Positions 35,162-44,516 are shown, numbered from the stretch's first letter. The stretch: DNA of 54,570 bases from Planctomycetota bacterium (GCA_963204725.1 CAUJHH010000062.1:1-54570), one strand, 5' to 3'. The notes: a model not told the origin generated them from the sequence alone. Program-made: numbers and translations.

Positions 35162-36088
35162 TCATCCCCCCGTCGGCAGGTCCGGCGGATCGCGATCGCT
35201 CCCCCAGCCGCTGAAGAAACGGTTGTTCGGGATGAGCGTTCCCTCCGCCTGTTCGACCACGCGTCCGTCCCCGTGCGTCGCGTACCCGAGCTCCGCCGGA
35301 TCGATCGTCCGCGCGTGCGCATCCAGAAAGACCATGTTCGTCCGCTTCATGTGGCGCGGGTCCGCCGCCGAGCGGTCGTCGGAGCACTTGTCGCTCCGAT
35401 CCGTGAGCCGAGGCGGATCGAGATTGAACCCCTCGTTGCCGAGCTGGTCCTCGTCCCGGCCGTCGTTCTCGTACGCACGCCGCTCCGACACCGCGAACGC
35501 CGCCGCGGTCCCGAGGCAATCTCCCGCCATCACCGTCTGCGAAAAGTCCTGGATCCTCGCCCGCGACACGGGGAAGTTGTTGTACTGATCCGCCGTCACG
35601 CGCGAGTTGCCGAGGAACTGGTAGTTGTACCCGTACGAGCCGTTCCGCTCGTCCGTCCACTCCGGCGTCACCGGACAGACATACACCTGGTTGTCAAAGT
35701 CCTGCCGCCCGTTCTCCGGCGACGGATCGGTGAACGCATAGACACCCACATACCCGCCGATCCGCGTGATCCACGTCGGGCGAAACTTCATCCCGTTGCC
35801 AACTTCATAGATGTTCTCCGGGTTGCCCGTCCCTCCCGGCAGGTTCGGGGCCCGCCCCGGCACCATCACGTCCCGGTTGTCGTCCGCGTACATGCTCCAG
35901 CCGAGCGCAAGCTGACGCTGGTTCGAAAGACACAAGAGCGTCTTCGATGTCTGGCGAGCGCTCCCGAGCGCGGGCAGAAGAATCCCGATCAGCACCGCGA
36001 TGATCGCGATGACGACCAGCAACTCGATCAGCGTGAATCCCCGCCGATCCACACACAGCCGACTTCTCGGTTCGCCCGCTCGTCTCAT
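35162..36088 (-). CDS. Pilin-like (type II pseudopilin) secreted protein
   Basis: 308 residues from ATG 36088 (AGGAGAGGG upstream). The leader RRGFTLIELLVVIAIIAVLIGILLPAL (split: GFTLIELLVVIAI) has a prepilin cleavage site between Gly17 and Phe18 and Glu at +5. The rest is a large globular domain with CLSNQRQLALGWSMYADDN, typical of planctomycete DUF1559-type or G-secretion-like proteins. It is convergent with the fucose synthase gene with 10 bases between. A GTG at 36094 is an alternative but less likely start. Confidence 0.88.
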   Translation of the reverse strand: MRRAGEPRSRLCVDRRGFTLIELLVVIAIIAVLIGILLPALGSARQTSKTLLCLSNQRQLALGWSMYADDNRDVMVPGRAPNLPGGTGNPENIYEVGNGMKFRPTWITRIGGYVGVYAFTDPSPENGRQDFDNQVYVCPVTPEWTDERNGSYGYNYQFLGNSRVTADQYNNFPVSRARIQDFSQTVMAGDCLGTAAAFAVSERRAYENDGRDEDQLGNEGFNLDPPRLTDRSDKCSDDRSAADPRHMKRTNMVFLDAHARTIDPAELGYATHGDGRVVEQAEGTLIPNNRFFSGWGSDRDPPDLPTGG

Positions 36089-36299
36089 CACCACGCCCTC
36101 TCCTGCGAGACAACCTCACCCAGTACCGTCAGTCCCCCGAACGGAGCGTACCGAGTTTGCCCCGAAGATTCGGCCAATCCAGACCACAAGTTCCGACAAA
36201 GATCCCTCCCACGCCCGCACCAATCACACCGGCCCTTCCATCCCCGCACCCCCGCCCACGAACACCCCGGCGCCCAACCCCGTATCTTCACCGGTGACA

Positions 36300-36809
36300 A
36301 TGCCGACACCATCTCCCTCGTCACAACACGCCGCCATCCGCGATCCCGCCGTCGCACCCCGCCCCCTCCTCGAAGCCTTTCTCTCCACCAACGACGCGTC
36401 CTGCCCCGTCTGCGCGTACAACCTCCGTGGCCTCACCGCCGTCCACTGCCCTGAGTGCAACGCTCCCCTCTCCCTCGCAGTCACGTCCGAGAACCTCTCG
36501 GTCGGGCCCTGGTCATTGGCGATCGTCTCCTGGGCCATGGGCGCGGGCTTCGACGGCGTCGTCGCGCTGCTCGTCTCGATCATGCTGATCGCAAACCCCG
36601 CCCCGATATGGCCCCCCTACGCGCTTGTGGCGATGTTCGTCACGCTCGCGCTCATCTGCCTCGCCGCCATCACGCTGCTCGTGCGCCGGCGGCGGCGCTG
36701 GGCCTTCAAGCCGCGTGCCACGCAATGGCGATGGGCACTGGCCTGCCTCTTCGGCGTCTTCCTGGCGCACGCCGCGATCGGCGCAATCCTCGCCCTCAAC
36801 CTTAAGTAA
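36300..36809 (+). CDS. Zinc-ribbon multi-helix membrane protein
   Basis: 169 residues from ATG 36300. Four cysteines form a zinc ribbon CPVCAYNLRGL ... CPECNAPL (about residues 32-60), a motif common in planctomycete small membrane proteins. Three hydrophobic helices follow: about 73-92, 101-122 and 143-160, with a basic loop RRRRRWAFKPR between the last two. The function is unknown. Confidence 0.75.
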   Translation: MPTPSPSSQHAAIRDPAVAPRPLLEAFLSTNDASCPVCAYNLRGLTAVHCPECNAPLSLAVTSENLSVGPWSLAIVSWAMGAGFDGVVALLVSIMLIANPAPIWPPYALVAMFVTLALICLAAITLLVRRRRRWAFKPRATQWRWALACLFGVFLAHAAIGAILALNLK

Positions 36810-36825
36810 TCGCCGCGCGCGTCAA

Positions 36826-38253
36826 TCACTCGCTCGCACCGCGCCCGCCCCTATCCACGATCGTCCGCACAATCGCCTCGCCCAACCCCGCATCATCCGC
36901 GCCGAGCGCCACCGCCTCCTTCACCCACGCCACATGCCGCGCGTCCGCCACGCTCTCGCCCCACGCCACCGCCGCGAGCGCCAGCCGGCACGTCCCGCCG
37001 GCATCCCCATCGAGGATCTCCGACGCGATCCGCATCGCGTCCGAATCCCTCCCCCTTCGCAGGAACTCCGCGTGCAGGCGGCAGACATCCGTCATCAACA
37101 CCTGGCGCCGCAACTCGACAAGCTGCGACCATTCCTCATCCGTCGCCAGACTCTGCGGGGGCTTGGGGAAAGGTCGCCCGAGCGAGACGACGCGTCGCTC
37201 CAGCTCCGCCGTCTGTCCAAGCGGCTCAAGCATCGGGATGCACAGCGCGATCAACTCCAGCCCCACCCGCTGGTGGAAGGGAATCAGCGAGCCCTCATCC
37301 TCGTCCTTGAGTGAATAACTCATCTCCATGAGCGACTGCTCGATCTCGCCCACCAGCTCATCCATCAGATACCGATCGAACTGCTCCGGAAGATCGGCCC
37401 ACGCGTCGCGCGCAACATGATCGTCGCGCATCGCGAGGAACCGCTCTCGCGATCCCTTCCGCTTCCAGCCGAGCTTCGACATCTCCGTGGCGACAACCGT
37501 CCGCCGCAGCGGCCTCAGCCACACGCGCCCATCATCCATGAGCTCCCAGAGCCACGTGTAGGTGCCGGTTGCCTCGTGAATCTCGTTCCGCGCGACCTGC
37601 GCTCGCGCCTCGGTCAGCATCGTGAACACGCTCTTTCCCTCCCCAGGTCCAAGGCACGCCGATGCATTGGCGTCGGCGATGGCGGAGTACCAGATGCGAG
37701 GCGGCGCGGGTGGCGGCGGGTTGTCGCGGACGTGCAACGCGTGCCAGACCGGGGACCTCGCCGCGAGTTCATCAAGAACCAGATTTGCCTGAAACAGCAC
37801 CTCCGGACCCTTGATCTGCATCCGCTCCGCTTCCCTCTCCCACGGCTTCGCCGTCGCACGCCCCGGGAAGAACGGGACAATGCACTCCTCGCAGCCGTCG
37901 CGTTCGATGACGACAATCAGTCGAGCGCGGGGATGCCAGCCCCGCCGCTTCAGTCGGGCCTCGTACGACTCAAACAGATCCGGTCGCTCGTGCAACGAGA
38001 CGCGGCTCAGCACCGCGTGCCACTGGATCCACTGCCCGAGCGAGCGATTGCCCCACAGCCGAGCCGCGGCTTGCGCCTGCCTCGGATCTCCGTTGTCGAG
38101 AAAGATCAGATGAAGCCGGTGCGTCGCTTTCGCCTCCGCCCGAGCCTCTTCAAACGTCGCCTTGAAGAAGGGATCCGGAACCGTCGGCTGCGCAGCCGCT
38201 CGAAATCCCATGACAAACACCGAGAGCAAAGCCGCGAGCAGGCTCGTACGCAT
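36826..38253 (-). CDS. Secreted thioredoxin-like fold protein, paralogue of the upstream gene
   Basis: 475 residues with signal peptide (LLAALLSVFVMGFRAAAQ). The N-terminal 140 residues (FKATFEEARAEAKATHRLHLIFLDNGD ... RARLIVVIERDG) look like a thioredoxin fold but without CxxC. The C-terminal domain is helical: TGTYTWLWELMDDGRVWLRPLRRT and MRIASEILDGDAGGTCRLALAAVAWG. It shares these with the gene 3 bases upstream on the same strand, so they are a tandem duplication. GGAGGGG precedes the ATG by about 8 bases. I do not recognise the family. Confidence 0.75.
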   Translation of the reverse strand: MRTSLLAALLSVFVMGFRAAAQPTVPDPFFKATFEEARAEAKATHRLHLIFLDNGDPRQAQAAARLWGNRSLGQWIQWHAVLSRVSLHERPDLFESYEARLKRRGWHPRARLIVVIERDGCEECIVPFFPGRATAKPWEREAERMQIKGPEVLFQANLVLDELAARSPVWHALHVRDNPPPPAPPRIWYSAIADANASACLGPGEGKSVFTMLTEARAQVARNEIHEATGTYTWLWELMDDGRVWLRPLRRTVVATEMSKLGWKRKGSRERFLAMRDDHVARDAWADLPEQFDRYLMDELVGEIEQSLMEMSYSLKDEDEGSLIPFHQRVGLELIALCIPMLEPLGQTAELERRVVSLGRPFPKPPQSLATDEEWSQLVELRRQVLMTDVCRLHAEFLRRGRDSDAMRIASEILDGDAGGTCRLALAAVAWGESVADARHVAWVKEAVALGADDAGLGEAIVRTIVDRGGRGASE

Positions 38254-38256
38254 CGT

Positions 38257-39819
38257 TCACTCCCCTCCACGCCGTGGCTGCTGAGCCGCCGCCGAATCAT
38301 CGGGACCGCCCTGCAACATCGCCGCACGAAGCCCCACATCATCCGCGCCGAGCGCGACCGCCTCTTTCACCCACGCCGCATGACGCCCGTCCGAAACACC
38401 CGCACCCCACGCCATCGCCGCAAGCGCAAGCCGGCAGGTCCCGTCCGGATCTCCCTTGATCAGATCCGTCGCGATCCTCATCGCTTCCGCGTCCCGCCCG
38501 CTCCGCAGAAACGCGGCATGGATCCGGCACGCCTCCGAGAGCAGCACCGCACGCCGCAAAGCCACGAGCTCGCCCCACTCCTCCGCCGTTGCCCGCGCCG
38601 CCGGCTTCTGGCCCTCGAGCGCGCGAATCGCATCCAGCCGCTTCACGTCGTCGGCCTTGACGCTCCATGGATCGCTCCATGGCGAACGCTGAGCCAGCAG
38701 GCGAAGACCGCTCTGCTCGGTCGTGCTCGCGAGCGAGCCCTCATCCGCGTCGTTCATCGAGTAATCGAGCTCCACCAGCATCTCGAGAGAATCCCCAGTA
38801 ATCTCCGAGAGGATGACCCAGTCCCACCGCTCAATAAAGTCCGACCACGCGTACCGCTCGCCTGCAATCCCGCGAACCCGCTCGAATCGCGCCCGCGATC
38901 CCGCACGCCGATCGCCGAGTCGGCGCATCTCCTCCGCGATCAGCGTTCGTCTCAGCGGCTGCAGCCACGCGCACGACTCCGCTCCATGCTCCCACAACCA
39001 CGTGTAGATCCCCGTCGCGAGGTGCTGATCGCCATCGACCACATGCTGGCGCGCCAGTGTCAACGACTCCCACACACTCGGCGTCTCACCCAGCAGCGGC
39101 CAGCGTGATCCATCCGCGTCCGATTCCTCCGAGACATACACGCGGTCCGGCGCAGGAGGAGGAGGATTCAGTCGATCGTGGTGCGCCGCCCATACCGGCT
39201 CTGTCGCATGGAGCCGCTCCAGGCAAAGATCAAGCTGCGACAGAAGCTCGAGCGGCTTCACGTACCCCTCGTCCGACAGCGGTTCGGGCGGCGGCGTGAG
39301 ACCCTGCAAACCCCTCACCCAGTGGTAACGCAGCCGAAGGGGATCGCGTGAGTCTTGTGCGCCGCCCTCGCCGAAATCGGACCCCGGCATCGGGAGCAGA
39401 TACGGCCAGGGGACCACATGCTCCATTTGATCGTCTCGGAAGACGAGGAAATAAGGGTCGCGACGCATGTCGAACTGCCCGCCCACATTTCTCCCCGGAT
39501 TGCCGGTGCGCGCCTCAATCCTCGAGTATGTGTCAGGATCCTCTCTGTACTGAACGCGCGCCAGCACCCCGTGCCACTCGATCCACTGACGCAGCGAACG
39601 ATTCATCAGTGTGTGCGACAGCACCTTGTCGAACGCGTCCTCGCCCCGTCGGTCATCACCCTGCATGAACACGATCAACAGCCGCCCATCGGCCCTCGCG
39701 CGCGCCGCTGCTTCCGCCAGCGTCCCTTGGAAAAACTGCACCTCATCGGGAAGCTGCGCCCGCACGCGCGCCCCCACCAACGCGACCGTCACCAGCCAGC
39801 ACATCAGCACCCTGAGCAT
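38257..39819 (-). CDS. Secreted thioredoxin-like fold protein, paralogue of the downstream gene
   Basis: 520 residues from ATG 39819 (GGAGG 8 bases upstream). Signal peptide MCWLVTVALVGARVRAQ. An N-terminal thioredoxin-like part (FQGTLAEAAARARADGRLLIVFMQGDD ... FLVFRDDQMEHVVPW) lacks CxxC. The C-terminal helical part carries the blocks TGIYTWLWEHGAESCAWLQPLRRT and AMRIATDLIKGDPDGTCRLALAAMAWG shared with the downstream gene. The longer N-terminal loop (PGSDFGEGGAQDSRDPLRLR) is specific to this copy. The function is unknown. Confidence 0.75.
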   Translation of the reverse strand: MLRVLMCWLVTVALVGARVRAQLPDEVQFFQGTLAEAAARARADGRLLIVFMQGDDRRGEDAFDKVLSHTLMNRSLRQWIEWHGVLARVQYREDPDTYSRIEARTGNPGRNVGGQFDMRRDPYFLVFRDDQMEHVVPWPYLLPMPGSDFGEGGAQDSRDPLRLRYHWVRGLQGLTPPPEPLSDEGYVKPLELLSQLDLCLERLHATEPVWAAHHDRLNPPPPAPDRVYVSEESDADGSRWPLLGETPSVWESLTLARQHVVDGDQHLATGIYTWLWEHGAESCAWLQPLRRTLIAEEMRRLGDRRAGSRARFERVRGIAGERYAWSDFIERWDWVILSEITGDSLEMLVELDYSMNDADEGSLASTTEQSGLRLLAQRSPWSDPWSVKADDVKRLDAIRALEGQKPAARATAEEWGELVALRRAVLLSEACRIHAAFLRSGRDAEAMRIATDLIKGDPDGTCRLALAAMAWGAGVSDGRHAAWVKEAVALGADDVGLRAAMLQGGPDDSAAAQQPRRGGE

Positions 39820-39950
39820 GGAATATCCTCCGCACCTCTTCATTCGTGCGAGGATACCCGGGGTTGCCGACCGCGCGCTCACATTCCTCTCGCCGCACCC
39901 GGGCTTTCACCCCAGACCACGCTGCCAGACCGGGTTCGACGACCGCGGCG

Positions 39951-41279
39951 TCAGGCCAGAGCGCCCGCCCCCGCGCCGGGGCTCCCGCCCCCCTCCACCG
40001 GCGGCTCAAACACCATCGTCACCTGCGATCCATACACCGGAAAATCAACCACACAGCGGTAACCGGAGAGAACCGCGCCGTCGTATCCGAGCCGCATGCA
40101 CGCGTGCCGCAACAGCTCGACGTACGCGGGCGAGTTCGATGACCTGAACCTCGACACGCCCGTCCCCAGCGTCTCGATCGACTCGACCATATCGAGAATG
40201 TCCGCGTCCCGCGCCGGATCATTCACATTCGCCACGCCCTCGAACGCAGTGTCATAGATCCGCAGCCACGGGCGCGACGTGTCCAGCGACTCGTGAACCA
40301 GCACATCAAACTGCAGCAGCTTTGCCGGCATCGTCGTCTCGGCAAAGAAGTACCGCTTCCGCCCCGATCCCGCCGGCACCGCCCGAGGCAGCTCCCCACG
40401 ATTCACCTCCGCAAAGAACACGTCCGCCGCCGACGCCGGCCCGAACGTCCCGTCCGCGAGCGAATAGTGCACGTTGTTCCCGACGCGCTGCGCGCGCATC
40501 CGAGGCAGCGGCTCCGAACTGAACTCCGGAATCACAAGCCCACCCGCATTCTCAACCGACGCGCCATCCAGCGACACCGGCAGGCGCGCCTCCGCGCCGC
40601 CGCTCAGCTTCCGCGTCGAGAGCTTCACCGCCGCGCCGGGCCGCACGCGGTGCATCCCCACCAGCCCGTTCAACCACACCACATCCATCCGTGATCCGTC
40701 CGCGCTCGGCCACAGCACCACCGTCGCAACAATCGCGTCGCACTGCACCCCCTTCAGCTGGCTCATCGCCTTGAACGCCGCCTGCTTGCGCCGCAGCTCG
40801 AACTCCCGCCGCGCCTCCGGCACCCATGCCGACACGATCGCATCCAGCGTGCTCCGATCGCCCACACCCTGGCGAATCAGAAGCTCGAACGCGTCGATCG
40901 AGCGATACGCCTCGGCGATGATTCCCGAATCCACACCCTGCGTCTCCGCCGCACGCACCAGCCTGCGCAGCGGTTCCGGGCCCGGCATCCGATGCGTCGC
41001 CGTGATCGGATCCCGGCTCCGTGTCGCCTTCAGCACCCGACTCGCCAGCACCTTGTCCAGACCCAGCAGGTCCGCCAACGCCTGCGGCCCGGGCTTGCCC
41101 CGAGGCACCGACTCAATCACCCGCCCGATCGAAGCCAGAATGTCCTTCCCCACCAGCGTAATCCGCGCCTCCAGAGCGTGCGGCTCCCCCTCTCCTTCTC
41201 CACCCAACCCGGCGGTGCCGACAACGTCCCCACACTCTCCTCCATTCGCCCCACCAAAGTGCACTTCGTCGTTCGCCAT
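39951..41279 (-). CDS. Hypothetical protein (442 aa), possible N-terminal helix-turn-helix
   Basis: Not recognised. The N-terminal 140 residues (after a Gly-rich opening) hold helices with QALADLLGLDKVLASRVLKATRSRD, suggestive of a winged helix or HTH. The middle and C-terminal parts form a larger domain with IVATVVLWPSADGSRMDVVWLNGLVG and YFFAETTMPAKLLQFDVLVHE. It is divergent from the PEP-CTERM gene (245-base gap). No signal peptide, so probably cytoplasmic, and perhaps a regulator. Confidence 0.6.
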   Translation of the reverse strand: MANDEVHFGGANGGECGDVVGTAGLGGEGEGEPHALEARITLVGKDILASIGRVIESVPRGKPGPQALADLLGLDKVLASRVLKATRSRDPITATHRMPGPEPLRRLVRAAETQGVDSGIIAEAYRSIDAFELLIRQGVGDRSTLDAIVSAWVPEARREFELRRKQAAFKAMSQLKGVQCDAIVATVVLWPSADGSRMDVVWLNGLVGMHRVRPGAAVKLSTRKLSGGAEARLPVSLDGASVENAGGLVIPEFSSEPLPRMRAQRVGNNVHYSLADGTFGPASAADVFFAEVNRGELPRAVPAGSGRKRYFFAETTMPAKLLQFDVLVHESLDTSRPWLRIYDTAFEGVANVNDPARDADILDMVESIETLGTGVSRFRSSNSPAYVELLRHACMRLGYDGAVLSGYRCVVDFPVYGSQVTMVFEPPVEGGGSPGAGAGALA

Positions 41280-41370
41280 ATGGTCGGCTCACCCCGTCTA
41301 TCGATCTGCAAAGGCACGCTCCCCACTGGCCAGTATCACCCCAACTCACTAGGAGTGCAAGGTCGAACAA

Positions 41371-41387
41371 AAGTTTCTGGGAAACTT
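41371..41387. promoter_or_regulatory. Inverted repeat AAGTTTC-TGG-GAAACTT
   Basis: A perfect 7-bp inverted repeat with a 3-base spacer in the divergent gap between the hypothetical HTH gene and the PEP-CTERM gene. It could be an operator for either. Its nature is inferred from position only. Confidence 0.4.
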
Positions 41388-41524
41388 CCTTGTAATCTGG
41401 AACCCCTGTGGCACTCTTTCGAATTGTCATCCCAACATGCCCCCGCAGGGTCGGATACGGATCAGAGATGGGCTCGATCCGTCGCGTCAGTGCCGGTGCC
41501 GCGCGCACCCGGAAGGAGAACCAG

Positions 41525-42277
41525 ATGTCACGCCTCCCTCGTCCCACGCTCGTCTGCCTCGCCGCCGTTGCGGGGCTCCCAACCGTCGCGTTCGCCGGCC
41601 CCTCCCTCTTCCACGAGGACTTCGAGGACGGCGACCACCAGGGCTGGCTCGTCAACGGCAACGAGATGATCTTCGGAGGGGGCAACCCCGGGAACTACAT
41701 GGGCATCCCGTTCGACACCTTCTGGGGTGTCACACTCCGCAACGAGTCCGTCGGCTCGCCGCTCACCGGAGACCTCTCGCGCCACGGCGGCGATCTCCGC
41801 GTCCAGGTCGATGTCAACGTCTTCGCGCTCCGCAACTTCTTCGGTGACGCCATCCCCCCCGCCTACTTCCCCCTCACGATCCAGCTCGTCGACATCGGCG
41901 ATCCCGACGACTTCGAAGACGATGTCAGCGTCTACTACGTCGGTGCCGGCCTCCCCACCGAGGGCGCGGGCTGGCAGACGCGCACCTTCTTCATCCCCGA
42001 TCCCACCTCCGCCACGCTCCCCACCGGCTGGGGCGGCACCGGCTACGAGGATCCCGACACCTTCGAGCTACGACTCCCCGATGGGCGCACCTACGCCGAC
42101 GTCCTCGCCTCCGTGGACGAGTTCCGCATCACGACCTTCGTCCCCGGATACTTCTACGGCTTCAACTTCTGGGAAGTCGGCTTCGACAACGTCCGAGCAA
42201 ACGTCGTCCCCGCGCCGGCGTCGCTCGCCGCAATCGGGCTCGCCGGACTGACGGGTGGCCGCCGCCGTCGACACTGA
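41525..42277 (+). CDS. PEP-CTERM-type secreted protein
   Basis: 250 residues from ATG 41525 (GGAG 7 bases upstream). Signal peptide LVCLAAVAGLPTVAFAG. The central domain, FHEDFEDGDHQGWLVNGNEM ... FNFWEVGFDNVRANV, resembles a lectin-like jelly roll. The C-terminal tail VVPAPASLAAIGLAGLTGGRRRRH is a PEP-CTERM-type signal. The promoter region shares TGTGGCA-N6-CGAA (41407-41423) with the other plus-strand PEP-CTERM gene. Confidence 0.9.
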   Translation: MSRLPRPTLVCLAAVAGLPTVAFAGPSLFHEDFEDGDHQGWLVNGNEMIFGGGNPGNYMGIPFDTFWGVTLRNESVGSPLTGDLSRHGGDLRVQVDVNVFALRNFFGDAIPPAYFPLTIQLVDIGDPDDFEDDVSVYYVGAGLPTEGAGWQTRTFFIPDPTSATLPTGWGGTGYEDPDTFELRLPDGRTYADVLASVDEFRITTFVPGYFYGFNFWEVGFDNVRANVVPAPASLAAIGLAGLTGGRRRRH

Positions 42278-42374
42278 GCAGCCCCATCACGCGAACGTGA
42301 GACCTCCCGAACGGGGGGCCTCTCCACCATGCGTGGCGGGGCCCTTCTTCGCATTCCACACTCTTGTCCGCCGC

Positions 42375-43199
42375 TCAACCCGCGTTCGAACGCTGACGCC
42401 GCATACCAGCCGGCGATTCGTATCCGAACCGCCGCAGGAACCAGCCGAACCGCTCCTCGGCGAGCGCGTCCAGCCCCGGCGCGATCTCGTCGAGCGACCT
42501 GCCCAGCGTCGCTGCGTTCATGAACAGCCGACCCGTCCGAACGCTCGAACTCCCGCCCGAGAACACCGTGGACGAGACGCCCGAGACCTTCTCCTCGCAC
42601 TCGAGCGAACGCATCCGATTGAACGACGACGCCTCCACCGCCTGGCCAACGCGCTCCGCGTCCGGCTCATGCCCCATGAATCGAAGCATCGAAGCCAGCT
42701 CTTCGTGCGCATCAAGCCGCAGGTCCTCGTATCGCACGATGTGAACGTCGAGCGTCGGATGCGAGCACCACGACCCCGCGTGCTCGATCAGCGAGCCGAA
42801 TCCGAACTGCACATAGAGAGGATCGCCCCCGAGCCGTATGAAGTTCCGCATGTACCCCTCGGGACTGATGCGCGCCGCGACCTCCGCCGTCGAGATCAGC
42901 CGCGTGTAGTTGAACGCGGACCACATCACATCGCGCGGATGACGCACGATGTAGATCGCACGCCTCGTCCGCTCCCGATGCGGCATCGTCGACATCAACC
43001 GGTGATGCGTCTTGGCGAGCAGCACCCCATCAACCGGCACCCCCTCGAATATCTCGCTCCGAACATGCACATCGGGGATCGCTGCATCGACCGCGCCGCT
43101 CGATTCCACGCGCCCAAAGAAGTACTGATGCAGCAGAAACCGCACCCACGTGTTCCCCGATTTCGGATAGGAAGCGAGCCAGCAGATCGGTTCGGGCAT
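42375..43199 (-). CDS. Sulfotransferase domain protein
   Basis: 274 residues from ATG 43199 (GGAGG 9 bases upstream). It has the canonical PAPS-binding motifs: the 5'-phosphosulfate loop CWLASYPKSGNTWVR (Lys13) and the 3'-phosphate motif IYIVRHPRDVMWSAFNY (Arg86-Asp90), plus VRYEDLRLDAHEELASMLRFMG in the middle. It would transfer sulfate from PAPS to a hydroxyl or amine on an unknown acceptor. It lies upstream of the sulfate-activation genes in the same chromosome region. Confidence 0.93.
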   Translation of the reverse strand: MPEPICWLASYPKSGNTWVRFLLHQYFFGRVESSGAVDAAIPDVHVRSEIFEGVPVDGVLLAKTHHRLMSTMPHRERTRRAIYIVRHPRDVMWSAFNYTRLISTAEVAARISPEGYMRNFIRLGGDPLYVQFGFGSLIEHAGSWCSHPTLDVHIVRYEDLRLDAHEELASMLRFMGHEPDAERVGQAVEASSFNRMRSLECEEKVSGVSSTVFSGGSSSVRTGRLFMNAATLGRSLDEIAPGLDALAEERFGWFLRRFGYESPAGMRRQRSNAG

Positions 43200-43538
43200 C
43201 ACAGGACCTCCGCGCGCCGGAGCCAAGACCCCGGATCACCGCCAGACTCAGTCCCACGAGATGCAGAACGCAAGGCGGCACCGAATGGCCCGCCGATACC
43301 AGCGACACCTTCTTCGTCTCTCGGTCGCTCGAAGTTGCAGTTGAGGCCCGCCATCTGCCCGATTCACGCCCGCCGAACGCGTTCCCGTGGTTCTCACCGA
43401 TCCAGGCGGCGCGTTACTGGCCCTCGTTTCCCACCCGAAACCACGGAGGCACGCAACAAAGGAGCCGCGAGCTCCCCTCCGGGCTCCCGCGGCTCCCACA
43501 CGAGTCCACGCTCGCGTCGTCCCTTGCTCTCCGATCAA
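43200..43538. other. 339-base intergenic region
   Basis: Upstream of the sulfotransferase start and downstream of the PEP-CTERM gene end. It holds a terminator-type hairpin (43454-43496, listed separately). I see no gene in the rest; the frames are short and without motifs. Confidence 0.6.
43454..43496 (-). terminator. Intrinsic terminator after the minus-strand PEP-CTERM gene
   Basis: GGAGCCGCG (43461-43469) and CGCGGCTCC (43488-43496) form a 9-bp stem with an extra inner stem; on the minus strand it is followed by TTTGTTG (43460-43454). It lies 43 bases after the stop. Confidence 0.7.
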
Positions 43539-44246
43539 TCAAGCAACGAACCGGCGCCGACGAACGCCCATAACCCCCGCCATCCCGAAGAGCGCAGCCG
43601 CTCCCGGCGCGGGGACCACCGAGAATCCGATGTTGAAGGACGCATCCGCGCCTTCGCTACCGGAGCCGCTCCCGGTCGCAAAGGACATGGAGATCGCGTG
43701 AAGCGTGTACGTGCCGGAGCCGAGCGTGCCCAACGCCTGCCCGCTGATCGTGCCGAATGTGCCGTGGTCCTGAGCGAAGAGCTCGACGTTGCCCGGGCCC
43801 ACGAGCGAGAGCTCGGAGAATCCGGTGACGAGCAGCCCGCCGCCGGCAAATTCCCAGTCGAGGACATAGTCGGCGCTCGAACCGAGAGTGAACGAGAACA
43901 GGAACTCTGAGACGGCGGAGCCATCGGAGCCGCTATCGCTGTTCGCGGATGCGCTGGCGACGGTGAAGCCGGTCGCCGTGACGCCGTTGAGGAAACGAGT
44001 GCCGCTGAGCGATGCACTCCCGGAGCCGGGACCCGCCTGGCTATCGGCCACTGAGCTCACGGCAATCGGGAGACCGGCGAACGAGGTCGCGGCCATCATG
44101 TCGCTGTCGGAGTTTGAATCGATGAGATCGTACGAGTGGGCGCTGGTATCGACGCTCGCGCTCAGCGACTCTCCGCCGAGCAGGTCCGACGCGGTCGCGG
44201 GAAACACAAAGCTCGCCGCGAGCAGAGCCAATACGGTCCGAGACAT
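43539..44246 (-). CDS. PEP-CTERM-type secreted protein, Ser/Gly-rich
   Basis: 235 residues. Signal peptide VLALLAASFVFPATAS. The body has repeats of Ser/Asp/Gly (SNSDSDMMAA, ASANSDSGSDGSAVS) and a beta-sandwich-like part LVTGFSELSLVGPGNVELFAQ. The tail VVPAPGAAALFGMAGVMGVRRRR is a PEP-CTERM-type signal. AAGGAGAG lies close before the ATG at 44246. A terminator follows it. Confidence 0.9.
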   Translation of the reverse strand: MSRTVLALLAASFVFPATASDLLGGESLSASVDTSAHSYDLIDSNSDSDMMAATSFAGLPIAVSSVADSQAGPGSGSASLSGTRFLNGVTATGFTVASASANSDSGSDGSAVSEFLFSFTLGSSADYVLDWEFAGGGLLVTGFSELSLVGPGNVELFAQDHGTFGTISGQALGTLGSGTYTLHAISMSFATGSGSGSEGADASFNIGFSVVPAPGAAALFGMAGVMGVRRRRFVA

Positions 44247-44480
44247 GCTTTCTCTCCTTGGGTTCAGACAGTTCTTGTTTCAATCGGCCCTCAGATCGAA
44301 GGGCCCGATCCGATCCGGGCGCACCACGCCCCGGCCATCAATGAAGACGCGATCCGTGCCGCCCAACCTTGGCAGCGTGCGGAATTCTCTCGAACCTGCG
44401 ACGCACCCACTTCCACGCACGAGCCCGCGCCACCCCCCCCAGATCCCCAACTCTCGACCACACATCCGGCGGCATGGTCC

Positions 44481-44516
44481 AAAAAGCAACGGACCCCGGC
44501 TCGCACCGGGGTCCGT
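44481..44516 (-). terminator. Intrinsic terminator after ATP sulfurylase
   Basis: ACGGACCCCGG (44489-44499) pairs perfectly with CCGGGGTCCGT (44506-44516), 11 bp, and on the minus strand is followed by TGCTTTTT. It lies 47 bases after the sat stop. Confidence 0.82.

Noticed and set aside
41407..41423. Sigma-54 promoter (TGGCAC) before the PEP-CTERM gene
   Set aside because: TGGCAC is present but no TTGC-type element follows at the required distance.
42278..42374. Bidirectional terminator between the PEP-CTERM and sulfotransferase genes
   Set aside because: GAGACCTCCC-GAAC-GGGGGGCCTC can pair but contains a mismatch and no T-run on either side, so I did not list it as a terminator.
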